A stretch of 47,946 bases of DNA from Xenococcaceae cyanobacterium MO_188.B32 (GCA_030065635.1 JASJDJ010000020.1:1-47946); one strand, 5' to 3'. Positions 15,701 to 24,390 are shown, counted from the stretch's first letter. A program made the numbers and translations. Notes: generated by a model not told the origin, from the letters alone.

Positions 15701-17979
15701 ACTAAACTAGCTTCAACTTTAAGCCCTACTTGTTCGGCAGGTTTGATAATAGCACTGCGATAATTTTCTTCTGTTAGATAAGGAGGGACTAAAACACTAG
15801 ATTGTTGCAAAATTTGGGCTAATTCTGGTATTTCTAAACAAGCAGCCGTAAAATCGGCTCTGACTGTGATAATTAATTTAAAGCGATCGCTGGCATATTC
15901 TACCGCACCCAAAATTAGTTGCAAAAACTGTTGTCGCTCGATGGCTGTTGCCATAGTAAATAATTCTTCAAACTGATCGATGGCTAAAACTACCATCGGT
16001 TCGGGACGGTTCCGCAACCATTGAACAAAGCCTTCTACTCCCTGATATAAGAGTCCTTCGATTTGTAATTGTTGATGGGCTTGTTCTTTTTTAGTGCCAG
16101 AATCTACTAAAGTTTTGGCTAAAGCTTGTAAGGGTTGGGCGGAAGGACGAAAACAGTTAATCCACCATCGTTCGCTACCTGGTAATTGTTTCCCTTGACG
16201 CAACTGAGCGATTATTCCGGCTTCTACTACCGAAGATTTGCCACTCCCAGAAGCCCCTACTAGAGTTAGAGTCGATCGATGAGCGAGTTGATTGAGTAAC
16301 TTTTGGACTAATCCTTCTCTACCATAGAAATATTGGGCGTTTTCTTCATTAAAAGCTTGTAAACCCATGTAAGGGCACAAATTGAGGTCATAAACTCCTG
16401 AATCCTCTGGTTTAAGCGTTTCTAATCTGCCCGGTAAAACTTCGATCGCGCCCCTAATACCGGATAGCCACACCTGAAGTTTAATGGGTGTTCCTGCTAA
16501 CTGTACTTGTAATTGACTAATCCAAGCAGCGACGGGTAATCCTTTCTGTCGATCCGCTTGTTTGAGAGTAGTTAATAAGGCTTGGGTAAACTGTTGGGAA
16601 GAACTCAAATCCGCAGCAGCAGCGATAATACATTGCCCTAACTCCGACTCTAGAGCTAAATCTTCTACCCACTCAGCCAAAGAATTTGCACCAGGACAGT
16701 CTAAAATGATAATCTGTTGAGTAGCTTGGGCATTACGCAGTACTTTTCTCAGCCAAGAGCGACTCAGACGTAATCCTTGTTTGAGTACTAACCAAGATTC
16801 CCCCGACTCTGTTTCTTCAATTCGTCCCCGCAGATACAATAAAGCAGTAGTTGCTTCTCCTTCGATCGCAGTTTCTGTTTGCTCTCCTATACTCAGACAG
16901 GTTTTAATAGCTTCTTTTCCTTCTGACCAAGGTTTGGTAGTTTGAGGGAAATACTCTAGAGAAAATTTACCCGTGCCTTGCCAGATTTGGCTCAGAGCTA
17001 AAGTTGTTGTAATATTATTTAATCCATCAATAACTAGAGCCTGACGGGGATTGGTAGTTAAAGAAACTGGCGGACGCTTGCCTAAAATTACTTTACCAAA
17101 CCCTTCCACAATCCGCTTGGGAGTTTGTAAAGGATATTCTGACTGGAGTTGTCTTTCTCCCCGACTGCTTTTTTGTTGATTGATTAAACGTATCTGCTGA
17201 TTGGTTTTATCGATATACCTGAGAGTTTGATGGTAAACGTATTGATAGAGAGAGTCCGCTTCGATCGTTCCTCGCGCATCAGCAGCTTCTCCCCTCAAAC
17301 CCCTCATTAGATAGTAAGTAAATACTCCATGTCCCAATTCGGGAAACTCCCAAGACTGCTGAGCTCGATCGCAAGAAAGCAAAGCATAAAAACCCTGACT
17401 TTGAGCAGCTTTTTTCCGCAATATTTCCACTAACTGAGAAGTAGGATTAACTAAAGATTGAGGTTTGGACTTACTCAAACTGCCTCTTAAAGTCATCCCA
17501 CCACTATGACAAGCATCGAGCCAAATTAATTGTTGAGTAGCACGACAATCACTTAAAAATCCTAATAATTCTTGGAGTGCTAAACCCGTCGAAGTTAACT
17601 GCTCTTTGACGGTATCAGCTAAACACAGAAAAACTTGTTGACTTTGTGGATCTAAAACACCGTGTCCAGAGAAATATAAAAGAATTGTATCTTCTGGTCG
17701 AGCATTAGCGACAACATCCTGGAGACTTTGCCGAAATGTCTTTAAATTTGGCTGTTTTTCGGTAAAATCATGCAGAGTAATTACTTTTCTGGCTCTAAAA
17801 GATTGAGTTGCTTCTTTGAGAGCTTCTCCTAAACCCTGGCAATCTAGGGCTGAATATTGCAGAGATGGTAAATTTTCATCCTGATATCGGTTAACTCCTA
17901 CCAAAACAAGCCATAATTTGGCTATTTCTTCTCGATCGGCAGACTGAAAACTACGTTTCGCAACTATACGAGGACACAT
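12733..17979 (-). CDS. caspase-like peptidase / nSTAND NTPase / WD40 repeat protein
   Basis: The 1748-residue protein joins a caspase-like (C14, metacaspase-type) domain, an NTPase switch and a large sensor. The peptidase domain fills about residues 20-260, with catalytic His106 in YFSGHG and Cys157 in DACHSGG. A linker of some 280 residues follows. The STAND NTPase has Walker A GASGSGKSS near 580 and Walker B VLAIDQFEEL near 670. A single transmembrane helix lies near 1010-1030 (GILGLVATTFAGLAY). From about 1110 to 1735 there are 14 WD40 repeats, enough for two seven-bladed propellers. Such proteins are common in cyanobacteria and are thought to act in stress, cell death or defence; the trigger and substrate here are unknown. 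It is intact. Confidence 0.92.
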   Translation of the reverse strand: MCPRIVAKRSFQSADREEIAKLWLVLVGVNRYQDENLPSLQYSALDCQGLGEALKEATQSFRARKVITLHDFTEKQPNLKTFRQSLQDVVANARPEDTILLYFSGHGVLDPQSQQVFLCLADTVKEQLTSTGLALQELLGFLSDCRATQQLIWLDACHSGGMTLRGSLSKSKPQSLVNPTSQLVEILRKKAAQSQGFYALLSCDRAQQSWEFPELGHGVFTYYLMRGLRGEAADARGTIEADSLYQYVYHQTLRYIDKTNQQIRLINQQKSSRGERQLQSEYPLQTPKRIVEGFGKVILGKRPPVSLTTNPRQALVIDGLNNITTTLALSQIWQGTGKFSLEYFPQTTKPWSEGKEAIKTCLSIGEQTETAIEGEATTALLYLRGRIEETESGESWLVLKQGLRLSRSWLRKVLRNAQATQQIIILDCPGANSLAEWVEDLALESELGQCIIAAAADLSSSQQFTQALLTTLKQADRQKGLPVAAWISQLQVQLAGTPIKLQVWLSGIRGAIEVLPGRLETLKPEDSGVYDLNLCPYMGLQAFNEENAQYFYGREGLVQKLLNQLAHRSTLTLVGASGSGKSSVVEAGIIAQLRQGKQLPGSERWWINCFRPSAQPLQALAKTLVDSGTKKEQAHQQLQIEGLLYQGVEGFVQWLRNRPEPMVVLAIDQFEELFTMATAIERQQFLQLILGAVEYASDRFKLIITVRADFTAACLEIPELAQILQQSSVLVPPYLTEENYRSAIIKPAEQVGLKVEASLVEVLLQELDRSAGDLPLLQFVLQKLWERRLGGKLTLATYRQLGGIKGALERQAQSAYENLDPEAQDCARWIFMNLTQLGEGTEDTRRRVSKSELIVKKYPLPLVERTLAALTAAKIIVVNLDRGIDLGQSRSGDIPADDDELLLEAMHQEVTVEVVHEILIRHWSTLRWWLEENRIRLRSQRQIEQAAILWQQKDKQPDFLLRGVRLAEAEELYIKYTDELTSTAQEFIACGLEARRQAEQETKQRLRKTQIMATTLGILGLVATTFAGLAYRQKILAQMENISALNAFSESLLLSERQLESLLTSVKAGEQLQQVDRWGKILVGSNNWQKTKLETIGTLQQTVEGTQELNRLENHGQRVNAVSYGPKGELIATASSDRTIKIWDREGKLLFTLTGHQDRVTDLTFAPNGKFLASASADNTIRLWSIANDRVQPLHQIKGHQDWVTSVAFSPESDIIASASRDGKIEIWQLDGTKIHTLSAHQGWVNDVTFSPYITNRSANNQTESYYLLASSGEDGTIKLWSVNQNSSKQIQNIQGDEERVRQLTFSPDGSKIVAACENGIVRLWRVADGSLLNYYPTKAEINDLSYSPDGQLLATAGANGRVNIWNTDGIWQQTLHGHGGEILSLSFHPDGHTLASASADKTVRIWQVNKPAFLADGGIYSIAVSPVSPETFATTGWNGKIDLWRKNPDNSRKLLLTLPGHQTTVTQIQFSPDGNILASASWDKTVKLWRIKDGTLITTLEGHQDGINSIAFAWGKKGYLLASGGADKTIKLWSIIDEQPQLITTLTNHQDGIKTLAFNPKGTILASGSYDKTIKLWSREGELLQTLEGHNLAISTLVFSPNGKTLVSGSWDNTIRFWQMNPLSKEVSWLETLKGHQNGVTGLNFNPEGSILASSSADGTIKLWLERDQHGWQASPDRTLLKTLRGHTSPVNSLAFSDRALISADEQQGLILWNLNLDNLLSQGCDRLANYLQNNSHLPKRDRLICN

Positions 17980-18178
17980 GATTTTACTTGCTGGGGAACC
18001 ATCGCGATAATTTCTAATCTATTACGTTTGGATATCAGTTTTTATGCAAAGTTGTAATTTCTTTATCAATAAGTGCGATTCGATACCAAATAAGCGATAG
18101 GTTGTAGTAGACTTCTTGCATAAGTCCTATAAACCTTGGTTAAGTCGATGTAAAAGGTTCCGAATGCACTCGGGAGTG

Positions 18179-18272
18179 CTACGCTGAAACGGACATCCGA
18201 CGTACCGTCGCCCTTCGGGAAGCACGTTTTTGAGGAAACCTCAAAAACCGTGTCCTCTTCAATTCAGCGTAG
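18179..18272. repeat. intergenic palindromic repeat with nested hairpins
   Basis: CTACGCTGAA (18179-18188) and TTCAGCGTAG (18263-18272) pair as an outer stem. Inside, TTTTTGAGG and CCTCAAAAA form a 9-bp hairpin (18227-18247), with a smaller one around CGCCCTTCGGG. It fills the 390-base gap between the caspase-WD40 gene and the next gene. The style is that of dispersed cyanobacterial palindromes. Confidence 0.6.
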
Positions 18273-18369
18273 ATTGGCGGTAAAAGGTAAAAGGAATTAA
18301 TTTGAATTTCTCATTTATTTTGGCAAGAGGTCTAGTATACAAATAATAATAACATAGCATACTACTAAC

Positions 18370-18882
18370 TCAAAGATTTAGCGATCGGGAGCGAATTTCT
18401 CTCTCAAAAGATCGCTTTTGCTCTTCGGAACAGTATTGGGTTTGGGTCTTGCTGACAGCATTTATAAAATTGTGAAACTCTTCATCCCTAGCACCAGCAA
18501 CTAAATAGCCAAATAGTCTCTCGGCTAAAACAGGGAGGGTTTTGTAATTCTCAAAGGTTTGTATATATTGCCAAGATACTTGCACACATTTGAGGAGTAA
18601 TTTTTGGCGAGTTTGTCTATCTGCCAACACCAAATAAGACATCTTCTGCCGACAACAGTGTGGACAGACTTGATAACCATAGAAATCTAAAATGTTAAGA
18701 ACCAGTGTTAAAGTATCTCGATCGTAATCGGCTAAAACCTTTTCCATTAAAGTTGGCAGTGATTCCTCTAATGGCAGCAAGCAGTAAGCATGGAGCCGGA
18801 GGAGCTGTTCATCATTCTCCTTATTGTCAAAAATTTCCGTCTTTGAGAAAGGTAAATAAGTACTATGGGTATGGTCTGACAT
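18370..18882 (-). CDS. hypothetical protein with CPHCC motif
   Basis: The 170-residue protein is mostly helical and not recognised. It begins MSDHTHSTYLPFSKTEIFDN. In the middle VCPHCCRQK could bind a metal, although a second cysteine pair is not visible nearby. The C-terminal part has LAERLFGYLVAGARDEEFHNFINAVSK. The next gene upstream on the same strand (19057-19464) encodes a similar-sized helical protein, so they may form a pair, about 170 bases apart. Confidence 0.65.
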   Translation of the reverse strand: MSDHTHSTYLPFSKTEIFDNKENDEQLLRLHAYCLLPLEESLPTLMEKVLADYDRDTLTLVLNILDFYGYQVCPHCCRQKMSYLVLADRQTRQKLLLKCVQVSWQYIQTFENYKTLPVLAERLFGYLVAGARDEEFHNFINAVSKTQTQYCSEEQKRSFEREIRSRSLNL

Positions 18883-19056
18883 GAGTAATAGCTCCAGGTT
18901 ATGCTCTTAATTGCCAAAAATTCCCGAATAATTGTCAAAATATTGGTAAATGTTGTGAGCGAAGAGTAATTTGTTCTCAAAACAAAAGTACTATGAAATG
19001 AATCATCTCCAGATCGCTCTTGAATAAATTCACGTTGCTCGCTCTTATCTAGTTAA

Positions 19057-19464
19057 TCAGTTCTCATCTCGACTAATTTTTAACTTAAATTTGTGGCGGT
19101 CATAATCAACATCAGTCAAGACAAGCCTAGTACCCGTCAAACTACGATGGTGCTGCAATAAGTCTAACAGTTCGGCGTTGGTAAATCGTTGCTTAAAGTA
19201 TTGAGCTGCATAGTCATCCTGAGTTTGACGAGCAATCATTTCGACTAAATGCTGGCGTAAGCTCAATTTTTTGGAGGCATTGAGGTAATTCTCCAGCAAA
19301 TGTGCCATCAGTCTCACATAATCATCTTCACATCGGTTAGAAGGGTTCTCTTGCAAGTAAAGATAGAGACTCTGTAAATTCGAGATAATAGTAGAGAAAT
19401 TTTCGTCATTAGCAGCAAGGCTAATCAGACTTTCGAGAGTGGGAGGAGAAGTATTTGTCATCAT
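19057..19464 (-). CDS. hypothetical helical protein (135 aa)
   Basis: The frame starts MMTNTSPPTLESLISLAAND and is helical through YFKQRFTNAELLDLLQHH, ending in a basic-acidic beta-like segment DYDRHKFKLKISRDEN. No family is recognised. It lies upstream of another unrecognised helical gene on the same strand and may share its transcript. Confidence 0.65.
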   Translation of the reverse strand: MMTNTSPPTLESLISLAANDENFSTIISNLQSLYLYLQENPSNRCEDDYVRLMAHLLENYLNASKKLSLRQHLVEMIARQTQDDYAAQYFKQRFTNAELLDLLQHHRSLTGTRLVLTDVDYDRHKFKLKISRDEN

Positions 19465-19840
19465 TAAGACTCGATAGTGATAACACTATTAGTATGAATA
19501 CTAATTAAGTCTGTGTCTAGAACCAAGCTCTAAACTTGATAAGCTCTTGATGAAAGGACATTATTTTTTAAATTTAGCTTGAAGTAATTGAGCCGAAAAT
19601 AAGTAATTTTACCGAGCGAGTAGAGATAAAAATCGATAGGCTTCTTTTATTTTCATCTCCAATGAGGATGTAGTTTGGACAATCGAATCCCCGCTCGAAA
19701 GAAGAAATTAAGAGAAAATACCAAAATACACTGAAGCCAAAAGTAGCTAGAGAAGCAATTATGAATAAGATGTCAACCTAATTAAATTAACTTGACCATC
19801 TCTGCTGTAACAGTAGAAAGAAAAGCTCGTTGGATAAGCG
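19465..19840. other. gene-free spacer between divergent genes
   Basis: AT-rich spacer between a minus-strand and a plus-strand gene; it must hold both promoters. I see no convincing RNA gene, repeat or open frame in it. Confidence 0.5.
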
Positions 19841-20434
19841 ATGATTAATTTATTTGTCAATTGGCAATCTGGTTCAATTTTTGGTATGACAGCCTTGATT
19901 TTGTCAGTCACAGGGCTAACGGTTCGAGCAGAAACTCTCACCGAAAAAATTTCTTCACAAGAAAACTCAAATTTACAGCGAAAATCTGATTCTGCTTCGG
20001 CAATAGCACAGCAAATCGAGCCAGGTAGAACAACGCGCTCTGGTTCTAGTTATTGGGGACTTGGTGCGAATATTGGTCTGGACGGAAATACCAGTGTGGG
20101 AGAAAGTGGGTTAGCTGTGATTAGCAAAATAGGATTAACTGACTATTTATCTTTTCGTCCCTCGGCTTTAATTGATGACAATATCACTTTTCTACTTTCT
20201 TTAACAGTTGACTTTTGGGGCAAACGATTCTCCAAAGAAGACTTGAGGATTGCCCCTTATCTTGGTGGGGGTATCTCTCTGGCTACAGGTGAAGACGATA
20301 CCGTTGGCTTATTAATTACTGGGGGCTTAGATATACCTTTATCGGCTAAATTTACGGCTAATACGGCTATTAACGTCAACTTAATTGATAATACTGGCGT
20401 AGGTCTTTTATTAGGGGTCGGTTACAACTTCTAA
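19841..20434 (+). CDS. small outer-membrane beta-barrel protein
   Basis: A signal peptide is visible (MTALILSVTGLTVRAETL); the true start may be the ATG at 19886 rather than 19841. After a Ser/Gln-rich spacer, residues from about 70 onward alternate in short amphipathic strands (YWGLGANIGLDG, RIAPYLGGGISLATG, VGLLLGVGYNF). The last residue is Phe, as in most outer-membrane barrels. Length allows an eight-stranded barrel. Function is unknown. A second small barrel-like protein is encoded at 39932-40336. Confidence 0.7.
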   Translation: MINLFVNWQSGSIFGMTALILSVTGLTVRAETLTEKISSQENSNLQRKSDSASAIAQQIEPGRTTRSGSSYWGLGANIGLDGNTSVGESGLAVISKIGLTDYLSFRPSALIDDNITFLLSLTVDFWGKRFSKEDLRIAPYLGGGISLATGEDDTVGLLITGGLDIPLSAKFTANTAINVNLIDNTGVGLLLGVGYNF

Positions 20435-20483
20435 TCCGCACAAGTATTTTGATTCCGTAGCAATACGCACTTAGATTAGGACA

Positions 20484-20515
20484 CTTATTACTCATTACTT
20501 ATTACTTATTACTTA
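20484..20515. repeat. heptameric tandem repeat (TTATTAC-type)
   Basis: About four copies of a TTATTAC/TCATTAC heptamer lie between the barrel gene and the PSII S4 gene. Confidence 0.6.
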
Positions 20516-20592
20516 CGAGCAATTAGATCGACTTGTTCTAACAGATTAACGTACTGCGATAAAGGGTTTGGTGCCTAGTTAGGTAACATCAG

Positions 20593-21372
20593 TTACTTAT
20601 ATCTGACCAAGTTAATCCGATAGCGTTGTTTCTTAGTTACAGAAACTTCTCCTACTTTCAATCTACCTTTACCCCGAACAGAAATTAAGTCTCCGGCTTT
20701 AACGTTGTAACTAGATTGAGTAATATCTTTCCAATTAACTCTGACATCCCCTCCAGAAATAGCACTCGCCATTTTACTCCGAGACATCCCAAAACCAGCC
20801 GAAGCGATCGCATCTAGACGCATAGAGGCTTCTACTGTCGTCATTTCTTTTTTCTGAGGTGGGCGTATTTTTAGTTCGTTAAAATCAATTCTACGAGTTT
20901 TCACGCTTACAGAACGTACTTGGGTTAAAGATGATTCCAAAAATTCTGCTATCTCTGGCACGACAATTACTTGCGCTCCTCTTTCTCCTAAAACAATAAT
21001 ATCGCCAATTTTATCTCTGACTAATCCCGTCCCCAAAATTGCGCCTAAAAAGTCTCTATGATTGGCGGGATCGAACAAAAAATTGCCAGCAATATCTAAA
21101 AGTGCTAATTCAATTTGGGACTTATCCAGCGGAATATCTGGGCGAGAAATACCCACTCTTTGTCTCTCTGCTTGTGGATAGCCACCCCAAGGTAATACTT
21201 CTATCTCTGTTAATTGCTGAAAAACTCGGTCGACTTCAATCAAGATAGGGGGTGAAAAAAAATCAGTTACAGTAACTTCCCAAGTTTTGAGGGCTTGCTC
21301 TGCTTTATCAATAATGCGAGCAACTTCTTCTTTATTTTCTACTTTTGATAATAATTCTTCTCTAGGCAACAT
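20593..21372 (-). CDS. photosystem II S4 domain protein (YlmH-like RNA-binding)
   Basis: The 259-residue protein matches the cyanobacterial and plastid PSII S4 family. The N-terminal part has TDFFSPPILIEVDRVFQQL and PWGGYPQAERQRVGISR, the middle has HRDFLGAILGTGLVRDKIGD, and the C-terminal S4 RNA-binding domain (about 182-245) has MRLDAIASAGFGMSRSKMA and VKAGDLISVRGKGRLK. The family is linked to photosystem II and probably binds RNA, but the precise role is unsettled. The gene is complete and follows a small HNH gene on the same strand at 34 bases. Confidence 0.92.
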   Translation of the reverse strand: MLPREELLSKVENKEEVARIIDKAEQALKTWEVTVTDFFSPPILIEVDRVFQQLTEIEVLPWGGYPQAERQRVGISRPDIPLDKSQIELALLDIAGNFLFDPANHRDFLGAILGTGLVRDKIGDIIVLGERGAQVIVVPEIAEFLESSLTQVRSVSVKTRRIDFNELKIRPPQKKEMTTVEASMRLDAIASAGFGMSRSKMASAISGGDVRVNWKDITQSSYNVKAGDLISVRGKGRLKVGEVSVTKKQRYRINLVRYK

Positions 21373-21406
21373 TTAGTTAAAAGGCTTTGGTTTGAGCGCG
21401 TAAATT

Positions 21407-21685
21407 TTACTTGGGCATACGAACGATAACTCGTTTTTGAGATTTTTGTTTTCTGACCCAAGACAGAAATTTTTGCATTTTAGGTTCTTGCTTTAGTTTA
21501 TCGGGGGTATTTAATTCTCGAGCAAGTTTTTTATTATCGAACAATGCGTGTATTTGTTTGTGACAAGCAGTACATATATTAACTGTAGGACTATCAGCTA
21601 TTTTTTTTCTTTTGAGGTATTGTCTGGGAATCAGATGGTGAATAGTTAAATTTTCCATCTCTCTCTGACACAATTTACATTCCAT
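21407..21685 (-). CDS. small HNH endonuclease-like protein
   Basis: This 92-residue protein has the HNH nuclease core: CKLCQREMENLTIHHLIPR supplies two zinc cysteines and the catalytic His-His, and VNICTACHKQIHALF supplies the second CxxCH pair and terminal His. A basic tail (KQKSQKRVIVRMPK) may bind nucleic acid. It lies just upstream of the PSII S4 gene on the same strand. Free-standing HNH proteins of this size are common in cyanobacteria; the substrate is unknown. Confidence 0.85.
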   Translation of the reverse strand: MECKLCQREMENLTIHHLIPRQYLKRKKIADSPTVNICTACHKQIHALFDNKKLARELNTPDKLKQEPKMQKFLSWVRKQKSQKRVIVRMPK

Positions 21686-21795
21686 AGCTTTTTATTTAAT
21701 GAGTAATAGATTATGACATAACCTTTATTTTGAATTAAGAAAGTTTTTTTCAGGGCTAAGGGAGAATTGAAGAAACTCTAACAGGAAAGAGTAAG

Positions 21796-22797
21796 ATGAT
21801 TCAGGCTTATGCAGCAAACAAACAAGATGAAAAATTGGAGCTATTCGAGTACGATCCGGGTCAACTAAAAGACGAAGAAGTAGAAATTAAGGTCGAATAT
21901 TGCGGAATTTGCCATAGCGACCTGAGTATGGTGAAAAATGACTGGGGTATGAGTGAGTATCCATTGGTTCCCGGTCATGAAGTCATAGGAACTATTGTAG
22001 CAGTTGGCGATCGCGTTAAAACTTTAGAGATAGGTCAGCAGGTCGGATTAGGTTGGTTTTCTCATTCTTGTATGCACTGCGAGTGGTGTATGTCGGGCAA
22101 TCATAACTTGTGTCTCACTGCCGAACAAACTATTGTAGGTAGATACGGAGGCTTTGCTGACAAGGTGCGGGCTCATGAAGAATGGGTCATTCCTCTGCCA
22201 GAAGGGATCGATCCCGCTAAGGCAGGCCCTTTGTTCTGTGGGGGTATTACCGTTTTCAATCCTATTGTTCAGTGTAATGTGCAACCAACTGACCGAGTCG
22301 CTGTGATTGGTATCGGTGGTCTTGGACATATGGCACTACAGTTTTTACGAGCTTGGGGATGTGATGTTACTGCTTTTTCTACGAGTTCTGACAAAGAAGC
22401 TGAAGCTCGTGAATTGGGAGCAAACCACTTTGTTAACTCCCGTAATGCTAAGGAAATTGAAGCAGTTGCCAACTCGTTTGATTTCATTCTCTCTACTGTA
22501 AATGCCGATCTCGATTGGGGAATGTACCTCAACACCCTGCGTCCTAAAGGGAAATTACATTTTGTGGGAGTCGTACCGAATCCAATTCAAACCAATGTTT
22601 TTCCCTTACTAATGGGGCAACGATCCCTATCTGGTAGCCCCCTTGGTAGCCCGATTACAACGGCTACAATGCTTGATTTCGCTGCCCGTCATGGCATTGA
22701 GCCTGTTACAGAAACTTTTGCTTTCAGTCAGATTAATGAAGCATTGGCGCATTTAGAAGCAGGAAAAGCTCGATATCGGATTGTGTTGAAACATTAA
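21796..22797 (+). CDS. zinc-dependent NAD(P) alcohol dehydrogenase (YahK/Ahr-like, cinnamyl-type)
   Basis: A medium-chain dehydrogenase of 333 residues that interconverts alcohols and aldehydes. Catalytic zinc ligands are Cys in YCGICHSD and His-Glu in PGHEV; the structural zinc site is CMHCEWCMSGNHNLC near residues 95-109. The nucleotide-binding turn is IGIGGLGH near 172. The sequence belongs to the CAD/YahK branch, which reduces many aldehydes, usually with NADPH. ATG 21796 is preceded by AGGAAAGAG. It stands alone. Together with the SDR and aldehyde dehydrogenase nearby it suggests aldehyde metabolism, but they are not one operon. Confidence 0.9.
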   Translation: MIQAYAANKQDEKLELFEYDPGQLKDEEVEIKVEYCGICHSDLSMVKNDWGMSEYPLVPGHEVIGTIVAVGDRVKTLEIGQQVGLGWFSHSCMHCEWCMSGNHNLCLTAEQTIVGRYGGFADKVRAHEEWVIPLPEGIDPAKAGPLFCGGITVFNPIVQCNVQPTDRVAVIGIGGLGHMALQFLRAWGCDVTAFSTSSDKEAEARELGANHFVNSRNAKEIEAVANSFDFILSTVNADLDWGMYLNTLRPKGKLHFVGVVPNPIQTNVFPLLMGQRSLSGSPLGSPITTATMLDFAARHGIEPVTETFAFSQINEALAHLEAGKARYRIVLKH

Positions 22798-23268
22798 CTC
22801 ATCGGTAGGAAGCATTCGTAACTCGGTTTTTAGCTATTAGCGATCGGCCATCAGCTTTTGAAGTGTTTTGCTCTACTCTAAGTACCTAAGCATAATCATT
22901 TATAAATTTATAACTCCCCAATCCCTATTTCATCTCTCCACCAGTAATTTATTTTGCACGGGTACTTAACCTCCCAAGAAGCTATCTCAGCGAAGCTGAG
23001 GCACTGCGTGATCGCCTGCATTTTTTTGAATCTATAGAAAAAAGTCTTCTCATTATTGTCGAGTTTGGTTGAATACTAAGCAGAAGAAGGCTCCGAAGCG
23101 GGATCGCTCACCATCTCTTGATAAAAAAGTCAAGATATAGAGCCTATTTTTTCAGAAAACTTAATAAAAGTTAATTAAAAAATGTTGCAAGTCTAGCGAT
23201 CCCGTTGCTAGGGTGTACACGAGTTGTTGCTCTTGTCAATACTTTTTAGAGAGCGAGGAGACTTAATC
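22798..23268. other. long intergenic region
   Basis: Gene-free stretch after the alcohol dehydrogenase. It holds a small palindrome of CTCAGCGAAGCTGAG type near 22986-23000 and a TTGTCAATAC promoter-like segment near 23234, upstream of the tiny ORF at 23269. No tRNA or other RNA was recognised. Confidence 0.4.
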
Positions 23269-23319
23269 ATGGAACATCTTAGTTATCTATCTATCTATCT
23301 ATCTTGGCTGCTTTCCTAA
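23269..23319 (+). CDS. 16-codon leader ORF with TATC repeat
   Basis: ATG is preceded by GAGGAGACTTAATC, a good ribosome-binding site that closely resembles the one of the SDR gene (GGAGGTATTTAATC). The frame reads MEHLSYLSIYLSWLLS and contains about five TATC units (23284-23303). Whether it is translated as a leader or is a remnant is unclear. Slippage in the repeat would change its frame. Confidence 0.35.
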   Translation: MEHLSYLSIYLSWLLS

Positions 23320-23345
23320 TGAGGAAATTTTGAATTACTAAGACA

Positions 23346-23418
23346 TGATTAGTTAATCATTATCAAAAGTTTTAATCATTTGAATTACTGCACTGCTAAC
23401 GAGCATCTAAATGATGCT
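23346..23418. promoter_or_regulatory. inverted repeats upstream of the SDR gene
   Basis: TGATTA-GT-TAATCA (23346-23359) is a perfect operator-like palindrome, and AGCATC-TAAAT-GATGCT (23402-23418) is a small hairpin 34 bases before the SDR ATG. They suggest regulated expression; no regulator is identified. Confidence 0.4.
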
Positions 23419-23451
23419 GGGCAATTATCTCAATAGTGGAGGTATTTAATC

Positions 23452-24312
23452 ATGAATATAGTAGGTAAAACAGCCCTAATTACTGGGGCTTCCCGTGGAA
23501 TTGGCAAAGCGATCGCGCTAGAATTGGCCAGACAAGGCATTAAGCGATTGTTACTAGTAGCCAGAAATCGGCAAAAATTAGCTGAAGTAGCTACCGAAAT
23601 CCAATCATTGGACGTAGAAGTAATTACTTTAGCGGTAGATTTAACTCAGCCAGTATCGATTAATATCGCGATCGCTCAAGCATGGCGCACCTATGCACCC
23701 ATTCAGATACTGATCAACTGTGCTGGTGTAGCGCACCAAGCTCCTTTCTTACAATCGAAACAGCAAAAAGTCGAAGAAGAAATATCCCTTAATCTATTAG
23801 GCATGATGACAATTACCCGTTTAATGGCTCGACGGATGGCAGCTCAAAGGCAAGGAATAATCGTTAATGTTTCCAGTCTGATGGGTAAAGTGGCAGCACC
23901 GACTATGGCTAGTTACTCGGCAACTAAATTTGCGATCGTCGGATTTACTCAAGCTTTACGCACTGAATTAGACCCCTATAATGTTAAAGCGATCGCGCTT
24001 CTACCATCCCTGACGGATACCGACATGGTTAGAGACTTAAAATTATTTCGTTGGGTAATGCCAATGACTCCTGAAGAAGTTGCCCAAGCATTAATTAAAG
24101 GCATAAAGAAAGACTCTTCCGAAATTTTAGTGGGATGGCAAAGTCATGCAGCCTTGTGGTGTCAACGTATTTTTCCTTGGTTATTTGAGAAGATTTTGTT
24201 ATTAGCTGCGCCTTTATCCTTAGAAAAACCAAGAGAAATGGCAAAATCTAGAGAATTAGGGCTATCTAATCTGAAATTAAATCGCTTAAATCAAATAAAG
24301 GAAACTGGGTAG
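23452..24312 (+). CDS. short-chain dehydrogenase/reductase (SDR)
   Basis: Classical SDR of 286 residues. The N-terminal nucleotide motif TGASRGIGKAIA lies at about 12-23, NCAGVA near 88, and the catalytic set is Ser in NVSSLMG, with Tyr and Lys in ASYSATKFAI (about 157-166). A basic residue after strand two (ARNRQK) suggests NADP(H). A C-terminal extension with a hydrophobic segment (CQRIFPWLFEKILLLAAP) may associate with membrane, as in some lipid- or retinol-type SDRs. The substrate is unknown. GGAGG at 23441 sets the start. Confidence 0.88.
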   Translation: MNIVGKTALITGASRGIGKAIALELARQGIKRLLLVARNRQKLAEVATEIQSLDVEVITLAVDLTQPVSINIAIAQAWRTYAPIQILINCAGVAHQAPFLQSKQQKVEEEISLNLLGMMTITRLMARRMAAQRQGIIVNVSSLMGKVAAPTMASYSATKFAIVGFTQALRTELDPYNVKAIALLPSLTDTDMVRDLKLFRWVMPMTPEEVAQALIKGIKKDSSEILVGWQSHAALWCQRIFPWLFEKILLLAAPLSLEKPREMAKSRELGLSNLKLNRLNQIKETG

Positions 24313-24357
24313 CTTAAATAACGTCAGTTCGGGTTAAGATAATTAGTCGGTTACGGT

Positions 24358-24390
24358 AGCTATAAGCTATAAGCTATAAGCTCTAAGCTT
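24358..24390. repeat. heptameric tandem repeat (AGCTATA)
   Basis: About four copies of AGCTATA after the SDR gene, in the spacer between two convergent genes. Confidence 0.65.
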
